A program made the position numbers and the translations under genes. DNA of 64,000 nt. Origin: Cognatiluteimonas sedimenti (lineage in GTDB: Bacteria; Pseudomonadota; Gammaproteobacteria; Xanthomonadales; Xanthomonadaceae). Shown here one piece after another: positions 40,320 through 50,189 of this stretch. The notes beneath the pieces are model-generated. The model saw nothing but the letters and a program-made list of their open reading frames with translations. It was not told where the DNA came from and made no database searches. The DNA lies in contig NZ_JALGCL010000001.1 of the NCBI RefSeq assembly GCF_022808325.1, forward strand, positions 1,008,332 to 1,072,331, written 5' to 3'. How positions within the stretch are numbered: position 1 is the stretch's first letter; the number at the start of each line of letters is the position of its first letter.

Positions 40320-41942
40320 ATGCGCTGCATGCTCCTGCTGTTGGCGACGATCGCCGTCGCCGCACATCCGCTTCCGCTGCGCGCGCAATCGCAGGCCGGT
40401 TCCGGGGCGATCCCTGCGCCGCAGGACGCCGCGGCTTTCCGCTACGCCGAAGCGGACATCAGCGACCTGCACCAACAGATGCGCGCAGGCACGCTCGACA
40501 GCCATGCCCTCGTCCAGGCCTACCTCGACCGCATCGCGGCCATCGACGATGCCGGGCCGATGCTCAACGCGGTGATCGAGCTCAATCCCGAAGCACTCGC
40601 CGAAGCCGACGCACGCGATGCCGAACGCAAGGCCGGCAAGCTGCGCGGCCCGCTGCACGGCATCCCGGTGCTGCTCAAGGACAACATCGACGCCAAGCCG
40701 ATGGTCAACTCCGCCGGCTCACTGGCGCTGGCTGGGCACAGGCCCAGGACCGACGCGTTCCTGGTGCAGCGCCTGCGCGACGCCGGGGCCGTGATCCTGG
40801 GCAAAACCAACCTCAGCGAGTGGGCCAACTTCCGCTCCAGCCACGCCAGTTCCGGCTGGAGTGGCCGCGGCGGCCAGACGCGCAACCCCTACGTGCTGGA
40901 CCGCAATCCCTGCGGTTCCAGTGCGGGCACCGGCAGCGCGATCGCGGCCAACCTCGCCGCGGTCGGCGTCGGCACCGAAACCGATGGCAGCGTGATCTGC
41001 CCGGCGGCGATGACCGGTCTCGTCGGCATCAAGCCGACGCTCGGGCTGGTCAGCCGCGCCGGCATCATCCCGCTGGCGCATTCGCAGGACACCGCGGGTC
41101 CGATGACGCGCAGCGTCGCCGACGCGGCGCTGCTGCTCACCGCCATGGCAGGCAGCGATGCGAGCGACGACGCGACGGCGCCATCCGCACGGCACGCCAC
41201 CGACTACTCGGCCTTCCTCAAGCGCGACGGCCTCGCCGGCAAGCGCATCGGCGTCGTGCGCAAGCTGGCCGGCATGGAACCCAACGCCGACCGCGTGCTC
41301 GAGCAGGCGATCGCCCTGTTGCGCGCGCAGGGAGCGACCATCGTCGACCCCGTGGACGTGCCCAACATCGACACGCTCGGTGACGACGAGTTCACGATCC
41401 TGCTGTACGAGTTCAAGCACGACATCGCCGCCTACCTCGCCGGTGCCGGCGTCGCGCCGAAGACGCTGGCCGACCTGATCGCCTTCAACACCGCGCATGC
41501 GGCGCAGGAGATGCCGTGGTTCGGGCAGGAACTGTTCGAGCAGGCGCAGGCGAAGGGGCCGCTGACCGAGCGCAGCTACCGCGACGCGCTGGCACGCGCG
41601 AAGCGCCGCGCCGGCCCGGAAGGCATCGACGCGGCATTGCAGGCGAACAGCCTCGACGCGCTGCTGGCGCCATCCTGGGGTCCGGCGTTCCCGACCGATC
41701 TGGTGCTCGGCGACCACGTCGTCAGCGGCGACCCGACCGTGGGTGGGGTCTCGCAGGTCACCTCGGTTGCGGGTTATCCGTCGATCACGGTGCCGGCGGG
41801 CTTCGCGCACGAGTTGCCGGTCGGGATCGTGTTCATGGGCGCGGCGTGGAGCGAACCGCGCCTGATCGAAATCGCCTACGGTTTCGAGCAGGCCGCACGG
41901 GCGCGCCGCCCACCCACGTTCATTCCGACGCTGGGGCCTTAG
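40320..41942 (+). CDS. Exported amidase (amidase signature family)
   Basis: The protein has 540 residues with a signal peptide (MRCMLLLLATIAVAAHPLPLRA). The amidase-signature core has the catalytic Lys in VLLKDNIDAKP (near 115), the Gly/Ser stretch NPCGSSAGTGSAIAANLAAVGVG with the cis-Ser, and the nucleophile Ser in ETDGSVICPA. It should hydrolyse an amide in the periplasm, and the substrate is unknown. GatA-like roles are ruled out by the signal peptide. GGGGA precedes the ATG. Its 3' end overlaps the convergent lipoprotein gene by 23 bp. Confidence 0.9.
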   Translation: MRCMLLLLATIAVAAHPLPLRAQSQAGSGAIPAPQDAAAFRYAEADISDLHQQMRAGTLDSHALVQAYLDRIAAIDDAGPMLNAVIELNPEALAEADARDAERKAGKLRGPLHGIPVLLKDNIDAKPMVNSAGSLALAGHRPRTDAFLVQRLRDAGAVILGKTNLSEWANFRSSHASSGWSGRGGQTRNPYVLDRNPCGSSAGTGSAIAANLAAVGVGTETDGSVICPAAMTGLVGIKPTLGLVSRAGIIPLAHSQDTAGPMTRSVADAALLLTAMAGSDASDDATAPSARHATDYSAFLKRDGLAGKRIGVVRKLAGMEPNADRVLEQAIALLRAQGATIVDPVDVPNIDTLGDDEFTILLYEFKHDIAAYLAGAGVAPKTLADLIAFNTAHAAQEMPWFGQELFEQAQAKGPLTERSYRDALARAKRRAGPEGIDAALQANSLDALLAPSWGPAFPTDLVLGDHVVSGDPTVGGVSQVTSVAGYPSITVPAGFAHELPVGIVFMGAAWSEPRLIEIAYGFEQAARARRPPTFIPTLGP

Positions 41943-43056
41943 CCCCGATTTCGATGCGGGCGACGCGGCCCTTGTCGCCGCTCGCCCAGCCGACATTGCC
42001 GGCGACGTCGATCGCGTCGTAACCGGTGTCCGACAGCGCCTGCCAGCGGCCGTCGATGAGCACGTCGACGCCGCTCGGACCGACCGCAATGCAGCGCGGC
42101 TGGACGTCGCCGGCGCAGGCCACGCCGGAGCGGTAACCGCGTGGATCGGGCAATCCCGAAACCACCAGGCTGCCGTCCTCCCGCCGTTGCGCGAGCGCCG
42201 CGCTGCCCGGGGCGGCCTCATGCTCGAAGTCGCCGCCGACCAGCAGCATGTCCCCGCCCGCGGGGGCGGCGGAGAAGATGCCGGCGGCGGGCACCCGTGC
42301 CGGCATCGGCGTCGCGTACGCCGACCACGACGCGTCGAGGTTGGCATCGCCGGCCGTGCCCGGCTCCGCGGCGTCGGCGGCATCGACATAGGCGCGTGCG
42401 GCACCACCCCCGCCCACGATCATCCGCCCGCCCCACGGCGTGGTCGCGATGCAGGTGCCGCTCGCGGCGAAGGCCGCCTCGTCCTTCCGCGCGGTCGGCA
42501 TCGCGCCCGGTTGCAGCACCCACGTGCGGCCGCCGTCGTTGGTCGCGTGGAGCTGGAACGCGCCATCAACCGGATCGCCCAGCATCCAGCCGCGCTCGCC
42601 CCGGAAAGCCATGCAATCGAAGAACGCGCGCGGATCGGCGTTCTGGAGCGCGAGTTGCCAGCTGCGCCCGCCGTCTTCGGTGCGGTAGATGCGCGAGTCC
42701 GCGCCGGGGCCGATGGACAGCACCACGGCCCGATCCGCGGAGAAACCCTCGATATCGCGGAAGTCCAGCGCCTCCGCTCCCGGAACATGCAACGCCTGCC
42801 AGTGCGCGCCGCCATCCAGCGTGCGCAGCACCGTGCCCTCGCGACCGCTGGCCCAGGCGACGCGTGCGTCGACGGCGGAGATGCCGCGCAGCCGCACGGC
42901 GACGCCGGAGTCCTGCACGGTGATCGTGGCAGGCGCCATCGCTTCCGCGGCCACCGGCGGCGTAGCGGCCGTCGCGGCCGTTGCCGCATGCGGCGGCCCG
43001 CCGCCGGCGCAGCCGGCCGCCAGCAACGCGGCGAACAACGCGATCGCGCGCCTCAT
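41920..43056 (-). CDS. BNR/YCF48-type beta-propeller lipoprotein
   Basis: The protein has 378 residues. The N-terminus MRRAIALFAALLAAGCAGG holds a lipobox (LAAGC), so it is predicted to be lipid-anchored. The rest shows sialidase-like Asp-box repeats (TLDGGAHWQAL, TEDGGRSWQLA, TNDGGRTWVLQ) typical of beta-propellers related to YCF48/HCF136 photosystem assembly factors and to neuraminidase-like proteins. The catalytic residues of sialidases are not evident, so a binding or assembly role is likelier. Its ATG overlaps the stop of the DAHP synthase gene (ATGA), so the two are co-translated, an odd pairing. Confidence 0.82.
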   Translation of the reverse strand: MRRAIALFAALLAAGCAGGGPPHAATAATAATPPVAAEAMAPATITVQDSGVAVRLRGISAVDARVAWASGREGTVLRTLDGGAHWQALHVPGAEALDFRDIEGFSADRAVVLSIGPGADSRIYRTEDGGRSWQLALQNADPRAFFDCMAFRGERGWMLGDPVDGAFQLHATNDGGRTWVLQPGAMPTARKDEAAFAASGTCIATTPWGGRMIVGGGGAARAYVDAADAAEPGTAGDANLDASWSAYATPMPARVPAAGIFSAAPAGGDMLLVGGDFEHEAAPGSAALAQRREDGSLVVSGLPDPRGYRSGVACAGDVQPRCIAVGPSGVDVLIDGRWQALSDTGYDAIDVAGNVGWASGDKGRVARIEIGAKAPASE

Positions 43057-44444
43057 CGCCGCGGCGCCGCCAGTTGCGCCTGCTTGCGCACCACCAGCAT
43101 CGCCACTTCCAGCGCCTGTTCGTAGTTCAGGCGCGGGTCGACAGTGGACCGATAGGCGCGGGCAAGGTCGGCGTCGGTCAGGTCGCGGGCGCCGCCGGTG
43201 CACTCGGTGACGTCCTCGCCGGTCAGTTCCAGGTGCACGCCGCCCAGGCGCGTGCCGGCGGCGGCATGCAGCTCGAACGCCTGCTCCAGTTCGCTGCGGA
43301 TGTTGCCGAAGCGCCGGGTCTTGTAGCCGTTGGCGGTGGTTTCGGTGTTGCCGTGCATGGGATCGCAGATCCAGAGCACCCGGCGCCCGTCGCGCCGCAG
43401 TGCATCGAGCAGCGGCGGCAGCCTGGCCGCGACCTGGGTCACGCCCATGCGGTGCACCAGGGTCAGTCGCCCGGGCTCGTCCGCGGGATTGAGCACGTCG
43501 ACCAGGCGCAGCAGCTGCTCCGGCGTCACCGACGGCCCGACCTTGACCGCGATCGGATTGCGGATGCCGCGGAAATATTCGACGTGGGCGCCATCGGGCG
43601 CAGCGGTGCGCATCCCGACCCACGGGAAGTGCGTGCTGAGGTTGAACCAGCCCCACTGCCGCGGCACCTGCCGCGTCTGCGCCTGCTCGTAGGGCAGCAG
43701 CAGCGCTTCATGCGACGTGTAGAAATCGACCCGGTTGAGGTTGTGCACCTCGCTGCCCGACAGCGTCTCCATGAACCGCACCGCATCGCCGATACCGGCG
43801 ACCATGCGCCGGTATTCGTCGGCAAGCGGCGAATGCCCGACCCAGCCCAGGTCCCAGTACTCGGGGTGGTGGAGGTCGGCGAAACCGCCGTCGATCAACG
43901 CGCGCACGAAGTTCATCGTCATCGCCGACCGCGCATGCGCCTTGATCATGCGGCGCGGGTCGGGGGCACGCGCCTGCGCGGTGAACTCCGGCGCATTGAC
44001 GATGTCGCCTCGGTAACTTGGCAAGGTGATGCCATCGATGGTTTCGGTGTCGGCCGATCGCGGCTTGGCGTACTGCCCGGCGAAACGACCCACGCGCACC
44101 ACAGGCAGGCGCAGCCCGTGCACCAGCACCAGGCTCATCTGCAGCATGACCTTGAGCCGGTTGGAGATCACCGCCGAGCTGCATTCGCCGAAGTTCTCGG
44201 CGCAGTCGCCGCCCTGCAGCAGGAAGCGCCTGCCGTCCTGGGCTTCGGCCAGGCGTTGCTTGAGCGCGAGGATCTCCCAGGATGTCACCAGCGGAGGCAA
44301 CGCATGCAGTTCCGACAACGCATCCTGCAATGCCTGTGCATCGGGATAGGTCGGCAATTGCCGGGATGGCCGCAGGCGCCACGACGCCGGCGACCAGTCG
44401 GGATCGGCGTTCACGGATTGCAGGTTGCGGTCGCTGCCGGACAT
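43053..44444 (-). CDS. 3-deoxy-7-phosphoheptulonate synthase, class II
   Basis: The enzyme has 463 residues and condenses phosphoenolpyruvate with erythrose 4-phosphate, opening the shikimate pathway. It is of the plant-like class II: LLQGGDCAENF (metal-binding Cys) near residue 76, VVRVGRFAGQYAKPRS, the Arg/Lys-rich GIRNPIAVKVGP, CDPMHGNT and HLELTGEDVTEC. This class is well known in xanthomonads. GGAAG precedes the ATG at 44444. Its stop overlaps the start of the BNR lipoprotein gene. Confidence 0.95.
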   Translation of the reverse strand: MSGSDRNLQSVNADPDWSPASWRLRPSRQLPTYPDAQALQDALSELHALPPLVTSWEILALKQRLAEAQDGRRFLLQGGDCAENFGECSSAVISNRLKVMLQMSLVLVHGLRLPVVRVGRFAGQYAKPRSADTETIDGITLPSYRGDIVNAPEFTAQARAPDPRRMIKAHARSAMTMNFVRALIDGGFADLHHPEYWDLGWVGHSPLADEYRRMVAGIGDAVRFMETLSGSEVHNLNRVDFYTSHEALLLPYEQAQTRQVPRQWGWFNLSTHFPWVGMRTAAPDGAHVEYFRGIRNPIAVKVGPSVTPEQLLRLVDVLNPADEPGRLTLVHRMGVTQVAARLPPLLDALRRDGRRVLWICDPMHGNTETTANGYKTRRFGNIRSELEQAFELHAAAGTRLGGVHLELTGEDVTECTGGARDLTDADLARAYRSTVDPRLNYEQALEVAMLVVRKQAQLAAPRR

Positions 44445-44530
44445 CGGGCTTCCATCGTGTTGCTGCGCTGCGGCATCATCGCCCCGGCGCCGGGATGCCG
44501 CAACCGCGGGCGGCACCCGCGATGCGAACC

Positions 44531-45034
44531 TCAGCGCTGCGCGCGGAACATCGTCAGTACGACCCACACCGCCAACAGCACGAACCACAGCAGGCTCCAC
44601 TCCGGCATCGACAGGCCCAGCAGGGTCCAGTCCACCTTGGCGCATTCGCCCGACCCGGTCAGCACCGTGCGGATCACGCCGGCGACCGGCATCGCGTCCA
44701 GCAGGTAGTTCAGGCCCGGGCCACACATCGGCACCTGGTCGGCCGGCAGGTGCTGCAACCAGACATGGCGGCCGGCGATCGCGGCACCGGTGATCGCGGC
44801 GAGCAACGCCAGCACGCCATAGCCGCGCCGTCCCCGCGTGCCGCGAGGCGCATGCAAGCCGGCAACCAGCAAGACCAGCCCGAGCGAGGCGAACGCGACG
44901 CGCTGGAAGATGCACAACGGGCAAGGCTGCAGCCCGTCGTGCAACTGCGCGTACATGGCGAAGCCGACCAGCGCCGCGCACGCGGCAAAACCGGCCAGGC
45001 ATTGGCCGCGGAAGGACCAGCGGAGCGGATTCAT
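44531..45034 (-). CDS. dsbB: Disulfide bond formation protein DsbB
   Basis: The inner-membrane protein has 167 residues, four membrane helices and the two periplasmic Cys pairs: CPLC near residue 38-41 and a second pair, Cys of QVPMCGPG and Cys of GSGECAKVDW. It reoxidises DsbA and passes electrons to quinone. The ATG at 45034 is used here; an ATG two codons upstream (45040) is equally possible and no clear ribosome binding site decides. It lies downstream of rplQ, behind its terminator. Confidence 0.93.
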   Translation of the reverse strand: MNPLRWSFRGQCLAGFAACAALVGFAMYAQLHDGLQPCPLCIFQRVAFASLGLVLLVAGLHAPRGTRGRRGYGVLALLAAITGAAIAGRHVWLQHLPADQVPMCGPGLNYLLDAMPVAGVIRTVLTGSGECAKVDWTLLGLSMPEWSLLWFVLLAVWVVLTMFRAQR

Positions 45035-45182
45035 CGTCATGTTGCGCACGATAGTGGCAGCAACGCGGCTTGGGAAGTCGCGCCGCGCCCCAGGCGCGGG
45101 AGAGCCGGCGAGGCGCCGCCTCGTCCGGAAATCGGCTCCCCGGGGCACCGGACCGAGCGTGGGTACCGTCCCTGGAAACGAA

Positions 45183-45204
45183 AACCCCGGCCGCGGCCGG
45201 GGTT
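45183..45204 (-). terminator. Terminator after rplQ
   Basis: AACCCCGGCCGCGGCCGGGGTT is a perfect 22-bp palindrome starting 24 bp past the rplQ stop. On the minus strand it runs into TTCGTTTCC. It ends the alpha operon. Confidence 0.88.
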
Positions 45205-45227
45205 GGTGGTCACGCAGGTGGCTCGGC

Positions 45228-45602
45228 TTACTCGGCCGCCGCCTGCGGGCGGTCGACCAGCTCGACGTACGCCATCGGCGCATTGTCGCCGGCACGGAAG
45301 CCGCACTTGAGGATGCGCAGGTAGCCGCCCGGGCGGCTGGCGTAGCGCGGGCCGTGCACGGTGAACAGGGTGCCGACGGCTTCCTTGTCACGCAGGCGCG
45401 AGAACGCGAGGCGGCGGTTGGCGACGCTGTCGGTCTTGGCCAGCGTGATCAGCGGCTCGGCGACGCGGCGCAGTTCCTTGGCCTTGGGCAGCGTGGTCTT
45501 GATCAGTTCATGCTTGATCAGCGACGCGGCCATGTTCTCGAACATAGCCTGGCGATGGGCGCTGGTGCGGTTGAACTTGCGTCCGGATTTCTGGTGGCGC
45601 AT
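45228..45602 (-). CDS. rplQ: 50S ribosomal protein L17
   Basis: The protein has 124 residues and begins [25 protein letters not shown], the L17 signature. It binds 23S rRNA near the tunnel exit. It is the last gene of the alpha operon but lies 284 bp from rpoA, several times the usual distance, with two stable hairpins in between, so it may be expressed partly on its own. Confidence 0.96.
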   Translation of the reverse strand: MRHQKSGRKFNRTSAHRQAMFENMAASLIKHELIKTTLPKAKELRRVAEPLITLAKTDSVANRRLAFSRLRDKEAVGTLFTVHGPRYASRPGGYLRILKCGFRAGDNAPMAYVELVDRPQAAAE

Positions 45603-45822
45603 GGCTTGGTTTCCTGGTGAATGTTGAAGATGCTGGACTTCACTGTCGCCATCGTGGCGTTGGAGCTTCGGACTGCGCTGGTCCTTGCCGACCCTCCGTG
45701 GGCGGCGCGCCGCGTACTTTCAGTACGTCGGCCTGGTGTTGCTCGACTACATCCGGATCATTGGCAACAGCCTGGGATCCGTCGCTTCGGCTACTGCGTC
45801 GTAGTCGAAGCTTGGTGCCCCG

Positions 45823-45886
45823 GCCCGGCGCAGCGCGCCGGGCGTTCGCAAGGGGCGCGCGTCAGTGCCGCGCCAGCGCCCCTTGC
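45823..45886 (-). other. Two stacked hairpins abutting the rpoA stop codon
   Basis: An 11-bp perfect inverted repeat, GCAAGGGGCGC (45848-45858) with GCGCCCCTTGC (45876-45886), ends exactly at the rpoA TAA. A second 9-bp stem, GCCCGGCGC/GCGCCGGGC with a 3-nt loop, is at 45823-45843. There is no T-tract, so attenuation, RNA processing or transcript protection is more likely than simple termination. The rest of the 284-bp spacer holds no gene I can support. Confidence 0.75.
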
Positions 45887-46885
45887 TTACCCCATCATGC
45901 CGTGCGAGGCGATCCCGGCCGGCGGCCAGTTCTCGAGCTTCATGCCCAGCGACAGGCCGCGCTGCGCCAGCACTTCCTTGATCTCGGTGAGCGACTTCTT
46001 GCCCAGGTTCGGGGTCTTGAGCAGCTCGACTTCGGTCTTCTGGATCAGGTCGCCGATGTAGTAGATGCTCTCGGCCTTGAGGCAGTTGGCCGAACGCACC
46101 GTCAGTTCCAGGTCGTCGATCGGGCGCAGCAGCACCGGGTCGACGCCGGTCGTGGCCGGCTTCGCCGCGCCGCGGTCGCGGTGGGTGAAGTCGCCGAACA
46201 CGCTGAGCTGGTCGCTGAGGATGTCGGCGGCGGTGCGCACGGCTTCCTCGGCGTCGATCGTGCCGTTGGTCTCGATGTCGAGCACCAGCTTGTCGAGGTC
46301 GGTGCGCTGCTCGACGCGCGCGGCTTCCACCGCGTAGGCGACGCGGCGCACCGGCGAGAACGACGCGTCCAGCATCAGCCGGCCGATCGTGCGGGTTTCC
46401 TCGTCCGGCTTGCGGCGGGCGGCGGCCGGCTGGTAGCCGAAGCCGCGCTCGATCTTGAGCCGCATGTTCAGCGCCGTGTCCTTGGTCAGGTGCGCGACCA
46501 CGTGCTCGGGGTTGAGGATCTCGACGTTGTGGTCGGTCTTGATGTCGCCCGCGATGACCACGCCCGGCCCCTGCTTGCTCAGGCTCAGGGTGGAACTGTC
46601 GCCGGTGCCCATGCGGATGGCGATGTCCTTGAGGTTCAGCAGCACCTCGAGCACGTCTTCCTGCAGGCCCTCGACCGTGGTGTACTCGTGCAGCACGCCG
46701 TCGATCTCGACTTCGGTGATCGCGAAACCGGGGATCGAGGACAGCAACACGCGGCGCAGCGCGTTGCCCAGGGTATGGCCGTAGCCGCGCTCCAGCGGTT
46801 CGATCACGACCTTCGCGCGGTTGCCGGCGAGGCGTTCGATCTGGGGGCCGCGCGGACGCAGGACTTGGTTGGCGGTAACCGTCAT
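45887..46885 (-). CDS. rpoA: RNA polymerase alpha subunit
   Basis: The protein has 332 residues. The N-terminal assembly domain ([21 protein letters not shown] near residue 33) dimerises and scaffolds beta and beta-prime. A linker leads to the C-terminal domain (residues 250-320, with [20 protein letters not shown] and [13 protein letters not shown]) that contacts UP elements and activators. GGAG precedes the ATG at 46885. It lies 154 bp from rpsD, a gap with a CCCCCGGATCGGGGG-type hairpin. Confidence 0.97.
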   Translation of the reverse strand: MTVTANQVLRPRGPQIERLAGNRAKVVIEPLERGYGHTLGNALRRVLLSSIPGFAITEVEIDGVLHEYTTVEGLQEDVLEVLLNLKDIAIRMGTGDSSTLSLSKQGPGVVIAGDIKTDHNVEILNPEHVVAHLTKDTALNMRLKIERGFGYQPAAARRKPDEETRTIGRLMLDASFSPVRRVAYAVEAARVEQRTDLDKLVLDIETNGTIDAEEAVRTAADILSDQLSVFGDFTHRDRGAAKPATTGVDPVLLRPIDDLELTVRSANCLKAESIYYIGDLIQKTEVELLKTPNLGKKSLTEIKEVLAQRGLSLGMKLENWPPAGIASHGMMG

Positions 46886-47039
46886 GTTTGCAGCGTCTCC
46901 AAATATTCCGGGGCTTGGGGTGGGCACCGGCTTGCAGCTTTTGGAGCCCCCCCGGATCGGGGGAGCGGCCGGCACGCGACGCGGGCCGGCCAGGTTTCGA
47001 GGCGAGCCGGGAGCCATGGCCCCGGTTCGCCGACATCAG

Positions 47040-47675
47040 TTACTTGGAATACAACTCGACGATCAGCGCTTCGTTGATGTCGGCCGGCAGGTCGGCGCGA
47101 TCGGGCACCGCCTTGAACACGCCGGCGAATGCCTTGGCGTCGACTTCGATCCAGGACGGCGACAGGTCCATCTGGCCGGACACGGTCAGCGACTCCTGCA
47201 CGCGGAGCTGCTTCTGCGCCTTCTCGGACAGGGCGATCGCGTCGCCGGCCTTGACCGCGTAGGAAGGAAGGTTGACCGGCTTGCCGTTGACGGTGACGCC
47301 GCGGTGGCTGACCAGCTGGCGCGCGGCCGGGCGGGTGATCGCGAAGCCCATGCGGTAGACGACGTTGTCCAGGCGGGTTTCCAGCAACTGCAGCAGGTTC
47401 TCGCCGGTGTTGCCCTTCTTGGTCGAGGCCTTCTTGTAGTAATTGCGGAACTGGCGCTCGAGCAGGCCGTAAATGCGCTTGACCTTCTGCTTCTCGCGCA
47501 GCTGGGTGGCGTAGTCGGACAGCTTGCTGCGGCGGGCGCCGGTGCCGGCGCCGTGCTGGCCGGGCTTCTGCTCCAGCTTGCACTTGGAATCGAGCGCGCG
47601 CGCCGGCGACTTCAGGCCGAGGTCGGCGCCTTCGCGACGGGCGAGCTTGCAGGTGGGACCGATGTAACGAGCCAT
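47040..47675 (-). CDS. rpsD: 30S ribosomal protein S4
   Basis: The protein of 211 residues opens [19 protein letters not shown] and carries the S4 RNA-binding domain near residues 97-160 ([27 protein letters not shown]). It nucleates 30S assembly and in E. coli represses the alpha operon by binding its leader. It is 14 bp from rpsK. Confidence 0.96.
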   Translation of the reverse strand: MARYIGPTCKLARREGADLGLKSPARALDSKCKLEQKPGQHGAGTGARRSKLSDYATQLREKQKVKRIYGLLERQFRNYYKKASTKKGNTGENLLQLLETRLDNVVYRMGFAITRPAARQLVSHRGVTVNGKPVNLPSYAVKAGDAIALSEKAQKQLRVQESLTVSGQMDLSPSWIEVDAKAFAGVFKAVPDRADLPADINEALIVELYSK

Positions 47676-47689
47676 TTTCTATCGCCCCC

Positions 47690-48082
47690 TTAGACGCGAC
47701 GCTTCTTCGGCGGACGGCACCCGTTGTGCGGGATCGGCGTCACGTCGATGATGTTGGTGATCTTGTAGCCGACGTTGTTGAGCGAACGCACGGCCGATTC
47801 GCGACCCGGGCCGGGGCCCTTGATCCGCACTTCCAGCGACTTCACGCCGTAGTCGAGCGCGACCTTGCCGGCCTTCTCGGCGGCAACCTGCGCCGCGAAC
47901 GGGGTCGACTTGCGGGAACCGCGGAAACCCGCGCCGCCCGAGGTCGCCCACGACAGCGCGTTGCCCTGGCGGTCGGTGATCGTGATGATCGTGTTGTTGA
48001 ACGAAGCGTGGACGTGGGCGATGCCGTCGGTGACGACGCGCTTGATCTTCTTCTTGACTTTCGCAGCAGCAGGCTTGGCCAT
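47690..48082 (-). CDS. rpsK: 30S ribosomal protein S11
   Basis: The protein of 130 residues has the S11 core [15 protein letters not shown] and the C-terminal [18 protein letters not shown]. It sits at the platform of the small subunit. It is the middle gene of the rpsM-rpsK-rpsD group, nine bases after rpsM. Confidence 0.97.
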   Translation of the reverse strand: MAKPAAAKVKKKIKRVVTDGIAHVHASFNNTIITITDRQGNALSWATSGGAGFRGSRKSTPFAAQVAAEKAGKVALDYGVKSLEVRIKGPGPGRESAVRSLNNVGYKITNIIDVTPIPHNGCRPPKKRRV

Positions 48083-48091
48083 GTGGGTTCC

Positions 48092-48448
48092 TTACTTCTT
48101 GATGGCCTTGCGCGGACCCTTGCGGGTACGTGCGTTGGTCCGGGTGCGCTGGCCGCGCAACGGCAGGCCGCGGCGGTGGCGCAGGCCGCGATAGCAGGCC
48201 AGGTCCATCAGCCGCTTGATCGCGACGCCGACCTCGCGGCGCAGGTCGCCTTCGACGGCGAACTTGCCGATCTCGGCGCGCAGGCGCTCGACTTCGGGCT
48301 CGGAGAGGTCGCGGATCTTGGTCGACGGCGTGACGCCGGCGGATTCGCAGACTTTCTTTGAACGGGTACGGCCGATGCCGTAGATGCTTTGCAGCCCGAC
48401 CCAGACGTGCTTCTGGGCAGGCAGGTTGACGCCGGCAATACGCGCCAT
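48092..48448 (-). CDS. rpsM: 30S ribosomal protein S13
   Basis: The protein of 118 residues has the same length as in E. coli. It begins [15 protein letters not shown], contains the helix-hairpin-helix [12 protein letters not shown] and ends in the [14 protein letters not shown] tail that reaches the A and P sites. It is the first gene of the alpha operon here. The spacer upstream likely holds the operon promoter (TAGAAT at 48510-48515 on the minus strand). Confidence 0.96.
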   Translation of the reverse strand: MARIAGVNLPAQKHVWVGLQSIYGIGRTRSKKVCESAGVTPSTKIRDLSEPEVERLRAEIGKFAVEGDLRREVGVAIKRLMDLACYRGLRHRRGLPLRGQRTRTNARTRKGPRKAIKK

Positions 48449-48835
48449 GACGCGATCTCCAAACTGTTGGCGGCCGGATGGGGTCCACCCGGCGGAGTGA
48501 ATCGGAAATTCTAACAGGGTCTCGGGTCTACAGGAAGCCTCGGAAGCCGAGGCTTCCGCGACCCGGCATGGGGAGTGTGCCCATGCTCCGGCGACGGCCC
48601 GGGGCTGGCTGGTCGAGGCGGCGAACCGCCCTGCCCGGCCCCGCGCGCTACTCTGGCGCGCGGAACGGCCCCGGACCACCCATGCTCGAGACCGCCGCAC
48701 GGGTCGCCCATTTGCCGGATCCGCGCTGTTCGTCGGTTCCGGCGGTTTGTTCTCCGGCCGCCATCCCGGGCGACCCTGGCAGGCTTCCTGGGAAGCCTTC
48801 CCGGCGATCCTGGCCGGGCTTCGGGCAAGGCCGCG
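48449..48835. other. Hairpin-rich spacer between secY and rpsM; rpmJ absent
   Basis: This 387-bp gap codes for nothing I can support, and the L36 gene usually found here is missing. It holds several inverted repeats: GGAAGCCTCGG/CCGAGGCTTCC (48533-48557, 11 bp), GCATGGG/CCCATGC (48566-48586) and AGGCTTCC/GGAAGCCT (48781-48798). The last shares the GGAAGCCT motif with the first. TAGAAT at 48510-48515 (minus strand) could be the -10 of an alpha-operon promoter, leaving about 55 nt of leader before rpsM. Confidence 0.7.
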
Positions 48836-50182
48836 CTAGCGCGCGCCGCCCCGTCCCTTGAGGTTGGCCTTCTTCAGCAGGCTCTCGTACTGGTGCGACA
48901 TCAGGTGCGCCTGGATCTGCGCGATGAAGTCCATCACCACCACCACGACAATCAGCAGCGAGGTGCCGCCGAAATAGAACGAGGTACCGAGCTTCATGCG
49001 CATGAAGTCGGGCAACAGGCAGACCGCGACCAGGTAGGCCGCGCCGACCGCGGTCAGCCGCGTCAGCACGCCATCGACGTAGTCGGCGGTCGCCTTGCCG
49101 GGGCGGATGCCCGGGATCAGCGCGCCCGACTTCTTCAGGTTGTCGGCGGTTTCCTGCGAGTTGAACACCAGCGCCGTATAGAAGAAGGTGAAACCCGCGA
49201 TCAGCGCGCCGTACAGGATGATGTGCAGCGGCTCGCCCGGCGACAGCGCCTGGCTGGCCTTCTGCAGCCATGTCGCCGAGCCGGCCTGGCCGAACCAGGT
49301 CGAGGCGGTGGCCGGGAACATGATGATCGACGAGGCGAAGATCGGCGGGATCACGCCCGACATGTTGAGCTTCAGCGGCAGGAACGAGGACTGGTTCATG
49401 TACGCGCTGCGTCCGCCCTGGCGACGCGCGTAGTTGACCGTGATCCGGCGCTGCCCGCTTTCGACGAACACCACGAACCAGGTGAAACCCAGCACCAGGA
49501 TCGCGATCGCGATCACCGCCAGCGCGCTGATATCGCCGTTGCGGGCCTGTTCCAGCGTGCCCACCACCGCGCCGGGCAGGCCGGCGACGATGCCCGCGAA
49601 GATGATCAGCGAGACGCCGTTGCCGACGCCGCGTTCGGTCACCTGCTCGCCGACCCACATCAGGAACATGGTGCCCGCGGTCAGCGCCACCACCGCCGTC
49701 AGCACGAAGCCCATGCCCGGGGCATAGACCACCGGGATGCCGTTGCTGGCGCCCGAGCTCTGCAATGCGATCGCGATTCCGGCCGACTGGAAGATCGCCA
49801 GCGGGATCGCGCCCAGGCGCGACCACTGGGTGATCTTGCGGCGCCCGGATTCGCCTTCCTTCTGCAGCGCCTTCAGGCTGGGCAGGATCTGCACCATCAA
49901 CTGCATCACGATCGACGCGGAGATGTACGGGATCACGTTCAGCGCGAACAGGCTGAAACGCGCCAGGGCGCCACCGGAGAACATGTTGAACATGTCGACG
50001 ATGGTGCCTTCCTGCGACTCCATCAGCTGCAGCATCGCCTCCGGGTTGACCCCGGGCACCGGGATGTAGCAGCCGATGCGATACACCAGCAGCGCGCCGA
50101 GCACGAACAGCAGGCGCTGGCGCAGCTCGGTGAACTTGCCGGCGCCGGCGATCCCGGACAGTGCGTTAGCGCTTCGCGCCAT
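48836..50182 (-). CDS. secY: Protein translocase subunit SecY
   Basis: The protein of 448 residues has ten membrane helices and forms the channel of the Sec translocon. Conserved segments include [19 protein letters not shown], the [12 protein letters not shown] loop region that contacts SecA and ribosomes, and the plug region near residues 55-70. It closes the spc operon, seven bases after rplO. Confidence 0.97.
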   Translation of the reverse strand: MARSANALSGIAGAGKFTELRQRLLFVLGALLVYRIGCYIPVPGVNPEAMLQLMESQEGTIVDMFNMFSGGALARFSLFALNVIPYISASIVMQLMVQILPSLKALQKEGESGRRKITQWSRLGAIPLAIFQSAGIAIALQSSGASNGIPVVYAPGMGFVLTAVVALTAGTMFLMWVGEQVTERGVGNGVSLIIFAGIVAGLPGAVVGTLEQARNGDISALAVIAIAILVLGFTWFVVFVESGQRRITVNYARRQGGRSAYMNQSSFLPLKLNMSGVIPPIFASSIIMFPATASTWFGQAGSATWLQKASQALSPGEPLHIILYGALIAGFTFFYTALVFNSQETADNLKKSGALIPGIRPGKATADYVDGVLTRLTAVGAAYLVAVCLLPDFMRMKLGTSFYFGGTSLLIVVVVVMDFIAQIQAHLMSHQYESLLKKANLKGRGGAR

Positions 50183-50189
50183 GCCGTCG

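Noticed and set aside
40065..41383. Overlapping plus-strand frame beside the amidase
   Set aside because: It is Arg-rich, lies in a shifted frame of the DUF2127 and amidase genes and has no recognisable domain.
45621..45900. Small gene in the rpoA-rplQ spacer
   Set aside because: The open frames there lack a ribosome binding site or family resemblance, and the region is better explained as structured RNA.
48449..48835. A hidden rpmJ (L36) gene
   Set aside because: I read all frames for the short Cys/His-containing L36 pattern and found none.
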